64,000 nt of DNA from Candidatus Peribacteria bacterium (GCA_943354965.1 CALRDN010000003.1:61680-125679), one strand, 5' to 3'. Shown: positions 26,020 to 34,564, counted from the stretch's first letter. Made by a program: numbers and translations. The notes: generated from the sequence alone by a model not told the origin.

Positions 26020-26703
26020 TTAATGCGCTAACTTTGTCAGTGACCTTACAAACTCAATGCCTGGAATTTGCTCAAGTGCCAGCACCTCATTAAGCGTCAA
26101 ATGTTTCTTAACAATATTCACAATACTCATCGCATGACTGTTGATTTTCGAGGTCTGCACATTGGCAATATGATGTCCTTTTTTGATAAGATATGCCGTT
26201 AGTTCTTCGAGTGACCTATTGGACGACTCGTGGGAGACGATAATGGACTTATACTTTCCTGCCATAGCGCGAATATCCACATCAAAATTATTCACCTGGC
26301 AGATCATCACGTTCCCTCCCCCGATAGATGAGCCCGTAATGCTCATCGTCTTGTCACCCTTTTGCAAAATAACCCTCACCGTATTTGGGTGAAACTTCGG
26401 GCCGAGGTCGACTACCTGAAATTCGTACTCAATATGTCTCTTTTTCGCCTCCTTAAAGGCGTCTTTTATACGAGGATCACTTGTCTTGAACTTCATAATT
26501 CCCGCCAAAAGTGCTCTGTCTGTGGCATGCCCTTTTGTGACGGTTCCAAAGCTACCATGCAACTGAAAAACGACCTTTTCAGGGGTCGAATCATATATCG
26601 CGCGTGCCAACTGTCCTATCTTCACCGCTCCCGCGGTATGAGAACTGCTTGGACCGACCATAATGGGGCCGGCTATGTCGAAAACCGAGTAGGTTGTTGG
26701 CAT
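26020..26703 (-). CDS. sdaAB: L-serine dehydratase, beta chain
   Basis: Partner of SdaAA. N-terminal SDH-beta domain: SVFDIAGPIMVGPSSSHTAGAVKIGQLAR and FQLHGSFGTVTKGHATDRALLAG; then an ACT domain near residues 150-225. The frame continues upstream to ATG 26790 (29 more residues), 3 bp after the stop of the RHH gene; homology begins at MPTTYSVFD, so I use ATG 26703. The longer start cannot be excluded and would be translationally coupled to the regulator. Confidence 0.94.
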   Translation of the reverse strand: MPTTYSVFDIAGPIMVGPSSSHTAGAVKIGQLARAIYDSTPEKVVFQLHGSFGTVTKGHATDRALLAGIMKFKTSDPRIKDAFKEAKKRHIEYEFQVVDLGPKFHPNTVRVILQKGDKTMSITGSSIGGGNVMICQVNNFDVDIRAMAGKYKSIIVSHESSNRSLEELTAYLIKKGHHIANVQTSKINSHAMSIVNIVKKHLTLNEVLALEQIPGIEFVRSLTKLAH

Positions 26704-26793
26704 AGAGTTGTTAGTTTGTGGCTCCCAGTTTAGCAGGTTTTTCCGCCCGTGCAAGGACTTGAAGTAGCCCAAAAATCTCCTTATTTTCATTCC

Positions 26794-27012
26794 CTACCAA
26801 TCTCCATTCCCCTCTCTAAGCCATTTCGCCTTTTGTCCACGTTTTATGTCATTTTCGTCCTGTATCGGCGTTGAACGCTTTTCCGCGTGATACTTATAAA
26901 ATTTTATAAGAAATCGAACAAACTCCGCACGACTCATGTAACCCTCAATCCCCATGAGCTCTTTGATTTCCTCATCCAATTGCGGACTGATTCGCATGAA
27001 GAGATTTGGCAT
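26794..27012 (-). CDS. Ribbon-helix-helix (CopG/ParD-like) regulator
   Basis: 72 residues. The first ~45 residues fit an RHH fold: a short beta strand LFMRISPQ, helix DEEIKELMG, then SRAEFVRFLIKFYKYHAE. The C-terminus is charged. No toxin-like partner is adjacent; instead the gene sits directly before sdaAB, with 3 bp to its longest possible start, so it is probably the operon's own regulator. A -10 box TATAAT lies at 27023-27028 on the minus strand, close to the ATG, and palindromes at 27069-27083 and 27232-27247 are candidate operators. A solitary antitoxin-like protein is an alternative. Confidence 0.7.
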   Translation of the reverse strand: MPNLFMRISPQLDEEIKELMGIEGYMSRAEFVRFLIKFYKYHAEKRSTPIQDENDIKRGQKAKWLREGNGDW

Positions 27013-27321
27013 AAAAAATGAGATTATAAAATAATAGTAATGTTGTATGATGTATTTTTTTTACATGTATATCAGGTGATATCCTTTCGTTCGTCGACGA
27101 GGTGTTCTCTGGATTACTTTTGATATGATATCAATTTGATAGCAATTTAGTATCAAGTTGCTATGGCTTTGTATATCGTAGGATAGCTTTTCAAAAGTAG
27201 TGTATTCGAGTACCTCCTAAGTTGATAAATGGATATCAGGTGATATCACTTGCTCGAAAAACACTCATCGCACGTCAAAACAGACCAACCATATCATGCG
27301 GGTCTAACATTTTTCTGACAT
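27013..27321. promoter_or_regulatory. Repeat-rich regulatory region upstream of the RHH-sda operon
   Basis: 309 bp without an ORF. Two palindromes share ATATCAGGTGATATC (27069-27083 and 27233-27247; the second extends to GATATCAGGTGATATC). MITE-like copy B lies between them, and its left end forms another perfect palindrome, TTGATATGATATCAA. These may be operator sites for the RHH regulator. Confidence 0.5.
27115..27199. repeat. 85-bp MITE-like repeat, copy B
   Basis: Starts TACTTTTGA and ends TCAAAAGTA, exact 9-bp terminal inverted repeats. The interior matches copies A and C almost throughout, including ATAGCAA/TTGCTAT. Located between the RHH-sda operon and the CofE-like gene. Confidence 0.85.
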
Positions 27322-28080
27322 TTAGAGACTTTTTTTCGGATACAATACGCGATAGAGACAGTCTTTTGGCTTACATGTCATCTCTGTGCGTGACGTACGT
27401 TTAGTAAATTTTACCGGTGCCCCGCGGATAATTACAAATGGAATTGATTCGCGACCCTCACCCGTGACGACTGTAGCGGCCGCACTGAGCCCGTCTGCGA
27501 TATTTTTCTGCGTCACTCGAAGTGTATTTCCGAAAAGATCTTTCTTCCCTCGGTAATCCTCTGCACCCTGAAAACCGCTATAGCCCAATGCAATTCCCGT
27601 AACGCCATTTCGTAATGGAATAATAAAAGAATCAAAAATCAATACGCCAAGTTTAAAAAACTTATGGTCGGATGCGATTTTTTTTCTCAATATTTCCGCA
27701 GAGGCATAGGCATCTTTTGGCCAGCCAATGGCATATCCTTCCGGCACGTTCGAGGTGTCGACGCCGGCACTTGGTGTGAATATATTATTTTTTATCGTCA
27801 AAAACATCTCATCTTCCAGCATGAGGTCGGCTTCACTTTTGATATAGTTTATGAGTGCAGTACTATCTTTGTAAGCCCCATATCGGCCTTTTTTTGAAGT
27901 CTCTTTTTTCCCTCGTATATCAACGAGGCCGCCTTCCGTCAGGGCGACGATTTTCGAAACGATGGCGATAATATCACCACTCTGAAGTGAAATTTTTGCC
28001 GCGCGTAAACCGCGAGACAGCACCTCAATGAGGTCATCTTCGGGCTTAATCTTCTGTGTTTTGATGGGAATTATTTCCAT
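27322..28080 (-). CDS. CofE-like (F420 gamma-glutamyl ligase family) protein
   Basis: 252 residues with the CofE/FbiB ligase fold: GDIIAIVSKIVALTEG, DTSNVPEGYAIGWPKDAY, LIFDSFIIPLRNGVTGIALGYSGFQGAEDYRGKKDLFG (typical family core) and VVTGEGRESIPFVIIRG. In F420-producing organisms CofE adds glutamates to F420-0. No other F420 gene is visible and CPR bacteria are not known to make F420, so a different amide ligase role is more plausible. The C-terminus has a Cys pair (CKPKDC). Divergent from aroE; the starts are about 66 bp apart. Confidence 0.75.
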   Translation of the reverse strand: MEIIPIKTQKIKPEDDLIEVLSRGLRAAKISLQSGDIIAIVSKIVALTEGGLVDIRGKKETSKKGRYGAYKDSTALINYIKSEADLMLEDEMFLTIKNNIFTPSAGVDTSNVPEGYAIGWPKDAYASAEILRKKIASDHKFFKLGVLIFDSFIIPLRNGVTGIALGYSGFQGAEDYRGKKDLFGNTLRVTQKNIADGLSAAATVVTGEGRESIPFVIIRGAPVKFTKRTSRTEMTCKPKDCLYRVLYPKKSL

Positions 28081-28146
28081 ATTTCTTCGGTCCGATGCTA
28101 CACTAGCCGTGTTTTCTTGTCACTTTTTCCTCTTATCCCTGTTCCC

Positions 28147-28941
28147 ATGAAGCACTTCGGTATTATTGCGAATCCTGTTGAACACAGTATCTCACCTCGA
28201 GTCTATACCGAGGCTTTTGAAGCTGATTCGATCGATGCGACGTTTGAGCCGATAGAATTGGATGCCAGTGGCAAGGACCTCGGTACCTTCCTCGAAGCTA
28301 TGCGCGATGGTGCCTATGATGGGCTGGCTGTTTCCCACCCTTTCAAGGAGATGTGCATGGCGCTGGTTGATGAGGTGGATCCGGTGGCGCGGGAGATTGG
28401 CGCGATTAATACGATCGTGCGAGAAGGGAGAAAATTGATCGGATACAATACGGACTGGTGCGGAGTGGAGCGCGCGATGAGGGTGGCACTCGAACAGAAC
28501 CGCAAAAAAATTACGACGTTGAAATGGAAAAAAATCGTATTACTTGGCGCGGGCGGCATCGCTCGGGCGGCAGCGTATGCATTCCGAAAGGCGGGCTCGC
28601 ATGTATTTCTCGTTAATCGTACCGCCGAAAAAGGGCAAGTGGTTGCGGAAATATTCGGAGCAGAATTTGTCGGCGGCGCGGACCAGATTAGTAATGGCCT
28701 CGATCCCTATGATATTATTTTTCAGGCGACTTCGGTGGGAATGAGTGGGGATATTTCTCCGCTTCCTATTACTTTCTGGGAGGATCATGGCAATGGGATC
28801 GCCATTGAATCCATCTATCATCCGCAAACGACTCGTTTCTTGCGCGAGGCGGAGCGTGCGGGATGGGATATCGTTACTGGAAATCATCTTTTTGAAGGCC
28901 AGTGGGAGGAGCAATACCGACTTTTTAAAGCTGCTTTTTAA
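28147..28941 (+). CDS. aroE: Shikimate dehydrogenase
   Basis: NADPH-dependent reduction of 3-dehydroshikimate to shikimate. N-terminal substrate domain: KHFGIIANPVEHSISPRVYTEAFE, LAVSHPFKEMCM, GAINTIVREG and NTDWCGVERAM; Rossmann domain: IVLLGAGGIARAAAYAFRKAG, LVNRT; C-terminal IFQATSVGM and GNHLFEGQW. The catalytic Lys of the usual VTxPxK motif is in SHPFKE. The frame opens at 28117, but ATG 28147 gives the normal N-terminus. No other aro genes nearby. Confidence 0.9.
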   Translation: MKHFGIIANPVEHSISPRVYTEAFEADSIDATFEPIELDASGKDLGTFLEAMRDGAYDGLAVSHPFKEMCMALVDEVDPVAREIGAINTIVREGRKLIGYNTDWCGVERAMRVALEQNRKKITTLKWKKIVLLGAGGIARAAAYAFRKAGSHVFLVNRTAEKGQVVAEIFGAEFVGGADQISNGLDPYDIIFQATSVGMSGDISPLPITFWEDHGNGIAIESIYHPQTTRFLREAERAGWDIVTGNHLFEGQWEEQYRLFKAAF

Positions 28942-28979
28942 GGCAAACGTCTTTATCAATTTACGTCGATGCTAGAAAT

Positions 28980-29008
28980 TTGACGTTTCATTTCCCTTCG
29001 CCTATATT
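28980..29008 (+). promoter_or_regulatory. Promoter of the 29-kb RNA candidate
   Basis: TTGACG (28980-28985), 17-bp spacer, TATATT (29003-29008). Near-consensus sigma-70 spacing with no ORF downstream. Confidence 0.7.
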
Positions 29009-29014
29009 GCAATG

Positions 29015-29537
29015 AACACAACGAGTAGTTCATTGACAGATCGGCGCAAACAGTTGTCTACCACGAACGCTTCACGGCGTTGCAATGACAGACAGGGGAA
29101 TAAACTTTGGCATTAACAATTTTTCACTCAAAAATCCTAGTGAGATCTATAGCGAAATGCTGTTAATAAAAACCAAAACAAATTCAAAAAAATAAAAAAT
29201 ATTACAAAGCCCTAGAAAAGCTACCAAGCAATCCGAAAGGATCACTTGTCTCCCCTCCATTTTTTATTCCTCTATCTGTCCTTGCTTAGGCTTGGCCTTC
29301 CCTCACGGGTTGGCTACCTCGATACATTTCTGGTCATACCGATCTCACCTATATTAGAGAACGTGTCTGGCGCAAACAGAGAGTCACAAGGCGGTGACTA
29401 TAAAATAAATGTCCAGGCCATATAAGCTCAGACAAAAACAAAAATAAAGTTCCTCAGTCAAATATAAACATAAAAACTTTTCTTGACTGATAGGCAAACT
29501 TTCAAGCCCCCGCATCGCAAGATGTGGGGGTTTTATT
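29015..29537 (+). ncRNA. Candidate structured non-coding RNA, about 520 nt
   Basis: No credible ORF on either strand, yet the interval has a promoter, a terminator and many compatible stems. CATTG 29031-29035 pairs CAATG 29083-29087, enclosing AACGC/GCGTT (29066-29081). ATTAACA 29112-29118 pairs TGTTAAT 29161-29167, enclosing TCACT/AGTGA and AGC/GCT hairpins. ATCC-GAAA-GGAT (29231-29242) is extended by CAAG/CTTG. GTCTG 29365-29369 pairs CAGAC 29429-29433, enclosing AGTCAC/GTGACT (29382-29399). TCAGTCAA 29454-29461 pairs TTGACTGA 29483-29490. GGCGCAAACAG occurs twice (29043-29053 and 29369-29379). I see no tmRNA T-arm/CCA, no RNase P GAGGAAAGUCC-type core and no SRP apical motif, so the class is unidentified. 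Confidence 0.6.
29505..29534 (+). terminator. Strong intrinsic terminator ending the RNA candidate
   Basis: CCCCCGCATC and GATGTGGGGG form a 10-bp stem with a GCAA tetraloop, followed by TTTT. It points along the plus strand, where the only possible client is the 29-kb RNA or aroE read-through. Confidence 0.9.
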
Positions 29538-29552
29538 ATGTCTAAATAAAAT

Positions 29553-30245
29553 CTAATTTATTCTCTTCTTTGACTGGATCGTTGCCTTGTATGCATCCAA
29601 ATTCTCGCGTGTATCGATTAGGCCCATCACCTCTTCGAAATGACAAAGCGGTATATATTTCCTAGGAGTAAGATTCTCCATGGTGCATAGTCTTGGGATT
29701 CTAACATTTAGTGCATCATTAATGGCTGCGTAATCATAGTAATAGCTATTCATAAGAATCATCAATCCTCCAAGGATTAGATTTAGCAACACTGAGATTA
29801 TGATAAAAATATACTTTGCCGTTTGCCACATTTTTCCGTTATCGGTCATATCTTTTCCCTTCCATGAGGCTATCGTGGCTATCAAGCTTCCCAAAGAGAT
29901 GCCGGCAATGAATATCTCAAACGCATCATCTCCAAAATACACGTTACCATATTCGAGATCAGAGGCCACTAATGCTATCACTAATAATATACTAATTGTC
30001 GCTACGGTAAACAAATTTTGCTTTTTTTCAAACCAGGGTATCTGAAATACTCTCCATATAAAAAGAGATATTATCGCGCCCAAGCTCCAGACTCCAAAAT
30101 AGAATAAATCATCCACCCATCCTGAAATAATGCCCCTAATCACTAAGCCATTAAGTACCAATGTAATAAGAAGAAATATCATTACCCTAAAAGATTCCCT
30201 TTTGTAAAATGTGTTTGAACTATTCTGTACTATGGAGGATTTCAT
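29553..30245 (-). CDS. Polytopic membrane protein of unknown function
   Basis: 230 residues with about five hydrophobic helices (roughly residues 20-40, 46-64, 78-95, 107-127 and 141-165) and a soluble C-terminal tail containing two Cys (RLCTMENL, IPLCHFEEV) that might form a disulfide or bind metal. No known motif. ATG at 30245, alone on its strand; the nearest minus-strand gene is lspA. AT-rich compared with neighbours, which may hint at later acquisition. Confidence 0.55.
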   Translation of the reverse strand: MKSSIVQNSSNTFYKRESFRVMIFLLITLVLNGLVIRGIISGWVDDLFYFGVWSLGAIISLFIWRVFQIPWFEKKQNLFTVATISILLVIALVASDLEYGNVYFGDDAFEIFIAGISLGSLIATIASWKGKDMTDNGKMWQTAKYIFIIISVLLNLILGGLMILMNSYYYDYAAINDALNVRIPRLCTMENLTPRKYIPLCHFEEVMGLIDTRENLDAYKATIQSKKRIN

Positions 30246-30323
30246 GAGAAATAAATTTAATATCTATTAAATGCACTATACAGCAATGCTCTCTTTTACT
30301 GCATATTGAATTGCTCACGAATT

Positions 30324-30352
30324 GCGCCCCAGCAGGGGTGTCCCTTGGGGGC
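30324..30352. repeat. 29-bp hairpin element, copy 1 (intergenic)
   Basis: Core contains CCCCAGCAGGGGTGTCCCTT and can fold as two stacked stems (CCCCA/TGGGG outside, AGGG/CCCT inside). Related copies lie in frame inside murG (32589-32617) and a glycosyltransferase gene (54621-54649). Confidence 0.7.
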
Positions 30353-30434
30353 TAGCACCATGAAGTACCGGGCGCTCAGGAGTTGCCAAGCATTCAAAAA
30401 TTAACAAACAGAAGAAGTATGTCGGTGAAGCTTT

Positions 30435-30890
30435 TTACCTCATTTTCAGATTTTTCCACTTCAGAAATAAAAGTGCAATTCCACATGTAATAGCTGTATC
30501 CGCCACATTGAACACGGGAAACTTTCCTACGGCTATAAAATCGATAACGTGGCCGAGGCGGAGGCGATCGAGGAGGTTACCGAGGGCGCCGGCGAGAATT
30601 ATGGCGATAGAGGTGAGCGCAATAGGATGTTCAAATTGTATTTCTTTTCGGAGAGAGTTCAGACCTAAAATGATAATGAGAATAATGAGAGGAATGAGTA
30701 TTATTTGCGGAATGGGAATGCTAAAGGCGATGCCGGTGTTTTCCGTGCGAATGATTCGGAAGAAATTTCCGATAATTTGTATTGGGAGGTTGGTTGCATT
30801 GGTGACCCAAACTTTTGTCAGCTGATCGAGAGCCAGCGTGCCAATGAGGATAACTGTAAAGAGAAGATGATGTTTTTTGAAATACTTCAT
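30435..30890 (-). CDS. lspA: Lipoprotein signal peptidase (signal peptidase II)
   Basis: Aspartic membrane peptidase that removes the signal peptide of prolipoproteins. 151 residues from ATG 30890, four membrane helices. Signature parts: [37 protein letters not shown] (catalytic D108) and FNVADTAI (catalytic D131). The ORF can be extended 14 residues upstream to 30932, but 30890 gives a normal N-terminus. Divergent from ftsW; their starts are 59 bp apart. At least one client is likely: the lipoprotein at 38155. Confidence 0.95.
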   Translation of the reverse strand: MKYFKKHHLLFTVILIGTLALDQLTKVWVTNATNLPIQIIGNFFRIIRTENTGIAFSIPIPQIILIPLIILIIILGLNSLRKEIQFEHPIALTSIAIILAGALGNLLDRLRLGHVIDFIAVGKFPVFNVADTAITCGIALLFLKWKNLKMR

Positions 30891-30911
30891 AGAGAGAGTT
30901 GCGGAATCAGC

Positions 30912-30940
30912 TTGAAGGTAATCGAAGCGCATTGTACCAT
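30912..30940 (+). promoter_or_regulatory. ftsW promoter (leaderless)
   Basis: TTGAAG (30912-30917), 17-bp spacer, TACCAT (30935-30940). The ftsW ATG at 30950 starts 9 bp later. Confidence 0.55.
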
Positions 30941-30949
30941 ACCAGTCAC

Positions 30950-32158
30950 ATGGATACGAAACACAAGGTCGACACGCAGCTGCTCATTTATACGGGAATT
31001 TTGCTCGTGATTGGGCTTATTATGATTACCAGTATTGGTGTGCCGAAATCTATTCAGCTTTCGGCGCCGGGCGTGCTCTATCCTAGCTGCGATAATGCCG
31101 CCGTGGACTGTTATCTCCTCTTCAAGCGCCATCTCGTTCGTATGTTTATTGGTATTAGCGCGATGTTTGTTGTTGCCAAAATAAACTTTCGTATTTGGGA
31201 GAAGTTTGCGGTATATATTTTTGGAATAGCCATTGCGGGCTTGATCGTTGTGCTCATTCTCGGATCGAAAAATAATACCTTTGCAAAAAGCTGGCTGACT
31301 ATTTTCAACACCTCGTTGCAGCCCACTGAGTTTGCGAAGATTGCCTTTATTTTTTACTTTTCCGTTTGGTTTGAGCGGCGACACGCAGAAACTACAACCT
31401 TTCATTATGGATTTCTCCCATTTTGTTTCATTACCGGAGGTATGCTGCTGCCGATTTTGGCTCAGCCCGATTTGGGCAGCGCGTTTGTCATTTCGGCAAC
31501 CGCTGTGGCTATTTATTTTGCCGCCGGTGCGCGTATTCGTCATCTCGCTATCGGCTTCCTCGCCGTATTTATAGCCTCTCTGTTTGTAATCATGTCGGTT
31601 ACTCATGTGCGCCAGCGCTTCACTGCATTTGTTACTCCCGCAGCCGAGTGTCGCGAAGATTACTGCTGGCAAACCGAGCAGGCGGCGATTGCCGTAGGTA
31701 GTGGAGGATTTTTTGGAAAAGGTCTGGCTCAAGGTGTACAGAAGTCCTATTGGCTTCCTGAGGCGTCCGAGGATTTCATCTTTGCTGCTAGTGCCGAGGA
31801 GCTTGGTTTCCTTCGGACGGCACTGATTGTTCTCCTCTATGGACTCATCGCCTTCCGCGGATTTGCGATTGCCGAGGGCGCTCCTAATGGCTTCGCGCAG
31901 CTGACTGCTGTCGGCATTACTTCATGGATCACTATCCAGGCGTTTATAAATATCGGTGTGAATACCGGATTATTTCCCACTACGGGCATCACGCTGCCCT
32001 TTATTAGCTACGGAGGATCATCGCTTATTGCCACCTTGATCGGTATTGGCGTACTATTAAACATATCTACTTATTCATCTTCATCCGGTACACATGCGGG
32101 TAATTTTCACAGGAGGCGGGACAGCGGGGCACGTCCTGCCCAATATCGCCGTTATTGA
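30950..32158 (+). CDS. ftsW: SEDS-family cell division/elongation protein, FtsW/RodA
   Basis: Polytopic peptidoglycan glycosyltransferase of the SEDS family. About ten helices. Family segments: [51 protein letters not shown], and [27 protein letters not shown] (the strongest SEDS signature). About 402 residues from ATG 30950; longer frames from 30899 lack support. Its last 65 bp overlap murG in another frame, a typical dcw-cluster arrangement. FtsW is preferred over RodA because of murG next door. Confidence 0.93.
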   Translation: MDTKHKVDTQLLIYTGILLVIGLIMITSIGVPKSIQLSAPGVLYPSCDNAAVDCYLLFKRHLVRMFIGISAMFVVAKINFRIWEKFAVYIFGIAIAGLIVVLILGSKNNTFAKSWLTIFNTSLQPTEFAKIAFIFYFSVWFERRHAETTTFHYGFLPFCFITGGMLLPILAQPDLGSAFVISATAVAIYFAAGARIRHLAIGFLAVFIASLFVIMSVTHVRQRFTAFVTPAAECREDYCWQTEQAAIAVGSGGFFGKGLAQGVQKSYWLPEASEDFIFAASAEELGFLRTALIVLLYGLIAFRGFAIAEGAPNGFAQLTAVGITSWITIQAFINIGVNTGLFPTTGITLPFISYGGSSLIATLIGIGVLLNISTYSSSSGTHAGNFHRRRDSGARPAQYRRY

Positions 32159-33242
32159 GGAATTGAAAGAGCGACACAATGGAGGAAAAAAATCGGACCA
32201 TCAGGGTCTGCATATTTTGTATATTGGATCCCATCATGGACCTGAAAAAGAATTATGCCGTCGGTATGGTGTGGATTTTACCTCTATTGCTACCGGTAAG
32301 TTACGAAGATATCTTTCTCTTGAAAATATTGTGGATCCATTTCGTGTAATAAAAGGATGTGTTGATGCGTTTCGAATTTTGCGGAAATTTCGTGCCGATG
32401 TCGTGATGAGTAAAGGCGGTTTTGTGAGCTTCCCCGTGGTATTAGCTGCATGGACCCTCAAAATTCCCATCATCCTCCACGAGGCCGATGTAGAGCCAGG
32501 ATTAGCCAACCGCATGTGTGCACGCTTCGCAAAAGTTATTTGCGTCAGCTGGGTTGAGACGATGAAGTATTTTTCCAATCACGATGCTGCGGCCCAGCAG
32601 GGTTGTCCCTCGGGGGCAAAAAAAATTCTATGGACCGGCATGCCCGTGCGACGCGAGGTGGTGCGAGGTGTTCGCTCCAAGGGTTTATCATTTTTACATT
32701 TTGATGATCTCAAACCGATACTTCTCATTATGGGAGGAAGTTCCGGTGCAAAAAGTATCAATACGCTCGTATGGAAAAGCTTAGATGCGCTTATCGGGCA
32801 ATATAATGTCGTTCATTTGACGGGCAGGGGGGTGGATGATTCTTTTGTGAAAAATCTCATGCGTCGTAAAAGCGGTTACCGCTCCTTCCCCTATCTCCAC
32901 GATGAACTTTTTGATGTCTATGCCGCCTGCGATATTGTCGTAAGCCGTGCTGGAGCCGGTGCGATTGCCGAACTATGTGTCTTAGCAAAACCGTGTGTAC
33001 TTATTCCTCTTGGAACCGAACAGAGTCGTGGTGACCAAATTGTGAACGCTGGAATCTTGGGTGAGGCTGGCGCGGTCGAGGTATTGCGCGAACCCGTTTC
33101 TGAAAAAAAATTTATGAATCTAATGACCGATCTGGCCAAACACGAAAAACAACGTGATGGGCTTTCCGATAGATTGAAACCGTTTGGAGTTCGATTCAAA
33201 AGAGCTGCCGGGCAGATGGCGGAGCTCATTATGTCGATGTGA
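32094..33242 (+). CDS. murG: UDP-GlcNAc--lipid I N-acetylglucosaminyltransferase
   Basis: Makes lipid II on the inner membrane face. N-terminal [24 protein letters not shown] (glycine-rich donor loop), GGFVSFPVVLAAW, PIILHEADVEPGLANRM, then ILLIMGGSSGAKSIN, VVSRAGAGAIAELCVLAKPCVLIPL and EQSRGDQIVNA. 382 residues, slightly long: residues ~164-176 (HDAAAQQGCPSGAKK) are encoded by a 29-bp hairpin repeat found elsewhere in the window, apparently inserted in frame in the loop before WTGMPVRREV. Overlaps ftsW by 65 bp, so translation is probably coupled. Confidence 0.95.
   Translation: MRVIFTGGGTAGHVLPNIAVIEELKERHNGGKKSDHQGLHILYIGSHHGPEKELCRRYGVDFTSIATGKLRRYLSLENIVDPFRVIKGCVDAFRILRKFRADVVMSKGGFVSFPVVLAAWTLKIPIILHEADVEPGLANRMCARFAKVICVSWVETMKYFSNHDAAAQQGCPSGAKKILWTGMPVRREVVRGVRSKGLSFLHFDDLKPILLIMGGSSGAKSINTLVWKSLDALIGQYNVVHLTGRGVDDSFVKNLMRRKSGYRSFPYLHDELFDVYAACDIVVSRAGAGAIAELCVLAKPCVLIPLGTEQSRGDQIVNAGILGEAGAVEVLREPVSEKKFMNLMTDLAKHEKQRDGLSDRLKPFGVRFKRAAGQMAELIMSM
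32589..32617 (+). repeat. 29-bp hairpin element, copy 2, inside murG
   Basis: Differs from copy 3 (54621-54649, opposite orientation) at a single position. It keeps the murG reading frame and adds AAAQQGCPSG-type residues. Confidence 0.75.
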
Positions 33243-33280
33243 TAAAATTTCCTGCATGTTGACTTTATATTTTTGTATTT

Positions 33281-33346
33281 TTCAGTAATCTTATTCCGCT
33301 AAAATAGGCCTTTTTGAAGCTGAAAATTTCCACGTGGAAATTTCAG
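33281..33346 (-). repeat. 65-bp palindrome-bearing repeat, copy 1
   Basis: Contains the perfect palindrome AAATTTCCACGTGGAAATTT (33324-33343). Read on the minus strand, it matches 53806-53868 along ~65 bp (GCTTCAAAAA, GCCT, CGGAA, AAGATTA blocks). Confidence 0.7.
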
Positions 33347-33403
33347 AATATGTCAGAGTTTCATACAAAGTCAAATTCGATACCAATAGTGTATACTAGC
33401 ATC

Positions 33404-34564
33404 ATGAAGATTGGCATTAATGGACGGTTCTTGCAGCATCCGTATACGGGCATAGGGCAGTATACGATTCAGCTGTTGCGTGAGTTTTCGAAAATGAAGC
33501 GAGAGAGGCAAGATGAAGTTCATCATCTCGATTTCGTGATCGCCGTTCCAAATGAACAATGTGTTGAACAGATGCGACTCGAGGGGATTGATTTACCCGC
33601 GGTAGTTATTCCGGAAAAAGAATGGCTTGGAAAAAGTGTATCTAAGCATTGGTGGGAGCAGATTCAGGTGTCAGGTTTTTTTCATGAACAGAAGGTGAAT
33701 CTTGTTTGGCTGCCGTATCCGTGCGTTAGGTGGTTCAAGAAGGCGGCGGACAAAACAATTGTGACCGTGCATGATACGATTCCGTGGACCTCGAGAAAAT
33801 ATCAACGTGGGCTGTTTTCACGGCTTGCACATCGAATGAGTCGTGTGGCGACTAGTCAGGCAGACCATATCATTACCGTGTCGCGAACTTCGGCAAAAAA
33901 TATTATGTGGCTCTGTGGAATTCCTGAAGAAAAAATTACCGTTATAGAAAATGGCGTGTCAGAAATATTTCACAAACTTGTATCGCAGGATGTTATGAGC
34001 GATGTTTTGGGAAGATTTGGTTTGCAGAATGGAAAATTCCTCCTCTATGTTGGCGGATATGATGCGAGAAAAAATGTGAAATTGATGGTCGAGTCGTACC
34101 GCAAATATTGTCAAAATCATGAATGCCCTCCTCTCGTTCTCGTCGGTGGGAAGTCTCACGAAGACTCTCTCTATGCGGACTTTGATGGTGCGTTGACGGA
34201 CACTGAGAACTCCCGTACCGTAGTAATAAAGACTGGATTCTTGAGCGACATAGATCTCGCCGCGCTCTACCAGTCAAGTTGCGGTTTTGTCCATTTTTCT
34301 TCCCAAGAAGGCTTCAATATTCCTCTCGCACAAGCCATGATATCACATCTTCCTCTCCTGATTTCGGACACAGATATTCACCATGAAATTGCGGGAGACG
34401 ATGCTGTCTATGTACAAACCGAAGATGAGAATTCACTCGAAAAGGGCTGGGATACGCTGATACGTTCCCAGACTCACCCCACAACAAAAGATTACTCCAA
34501 ACGCTTCTCCTGGAATCGCAGCGCCCATACTCATCTTCGCGCATTTAAACGAATCATTCTATGA
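33404..34564 (+). CDS. Family 4/1-type glycosyltransferase (GT-B)
   Basis: About 386 residues from ATG 33404, six bases after a TATACT -10 box (33392-33397), so probably leaderless; the frame extends upstream to 33314 without support. GT-B fold: start KIGINGRFLQHPYTGIGQYTIQLL, VTVHDTIPW, ADHIITVSRTSAKNIM, FLLYVGGYDARKNVKLMV (donor domain) and HFSSQEGFNIPLAQAMISHLPLLISD with the conserved ExFG-like EGFN. Likely adds mannose- or rhamnose-like sugars to a surface glycan. Its TGA overlaps the next gene's ATG (ATGA). Confidence 0.88.
   Translation: MKIGINGRFLQHPYTGIGQYTIQLLREFSKMKRERQDEVHHLDFVIAVPNEQCVEQMRLEGIDLPAVVIPEKEWLGKSVSKHWWEQIQVSGFFHEQKVNLVWLPYPCVRWFKKAADKTIVTVHDTIPWTSRKYQRGLFSRLAHRMSRVATSQADHIITVSRTSAKNIMWLCGIPEEKITVIENGVSEIFHKLVSQDVMSDVLGRFGLQNGKFLLYVGGYDARKNVKLMVESYRKYCQNHECPPLVLVGGKSHEDSLYADFDGALTDTENSRTVVIKTGFLSDIDLAALYQSSCGFVHFSSQEGFNIPLAQAMISHLPLLISDTDIHHEIAGDDAVYVQTEDENSLEKGWDTLIRSQTHPTTKDYSKRFSWNRSAHTHLRAFKRIIL

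Noticed and set aside
26794..27012. Type II antitoxin (ParD/CopG) of a TA module
   Set aside because: No toxin-like gene next to it; it is fused by spacing to the serine deaminase operon.
29365..29400. RNase P-like stretch (ACAGAGAGTCAC) within the RNA candidate
   Set aside because: Only a short resemblance to one conserved region; the universal P4 strands are not found on either strand.
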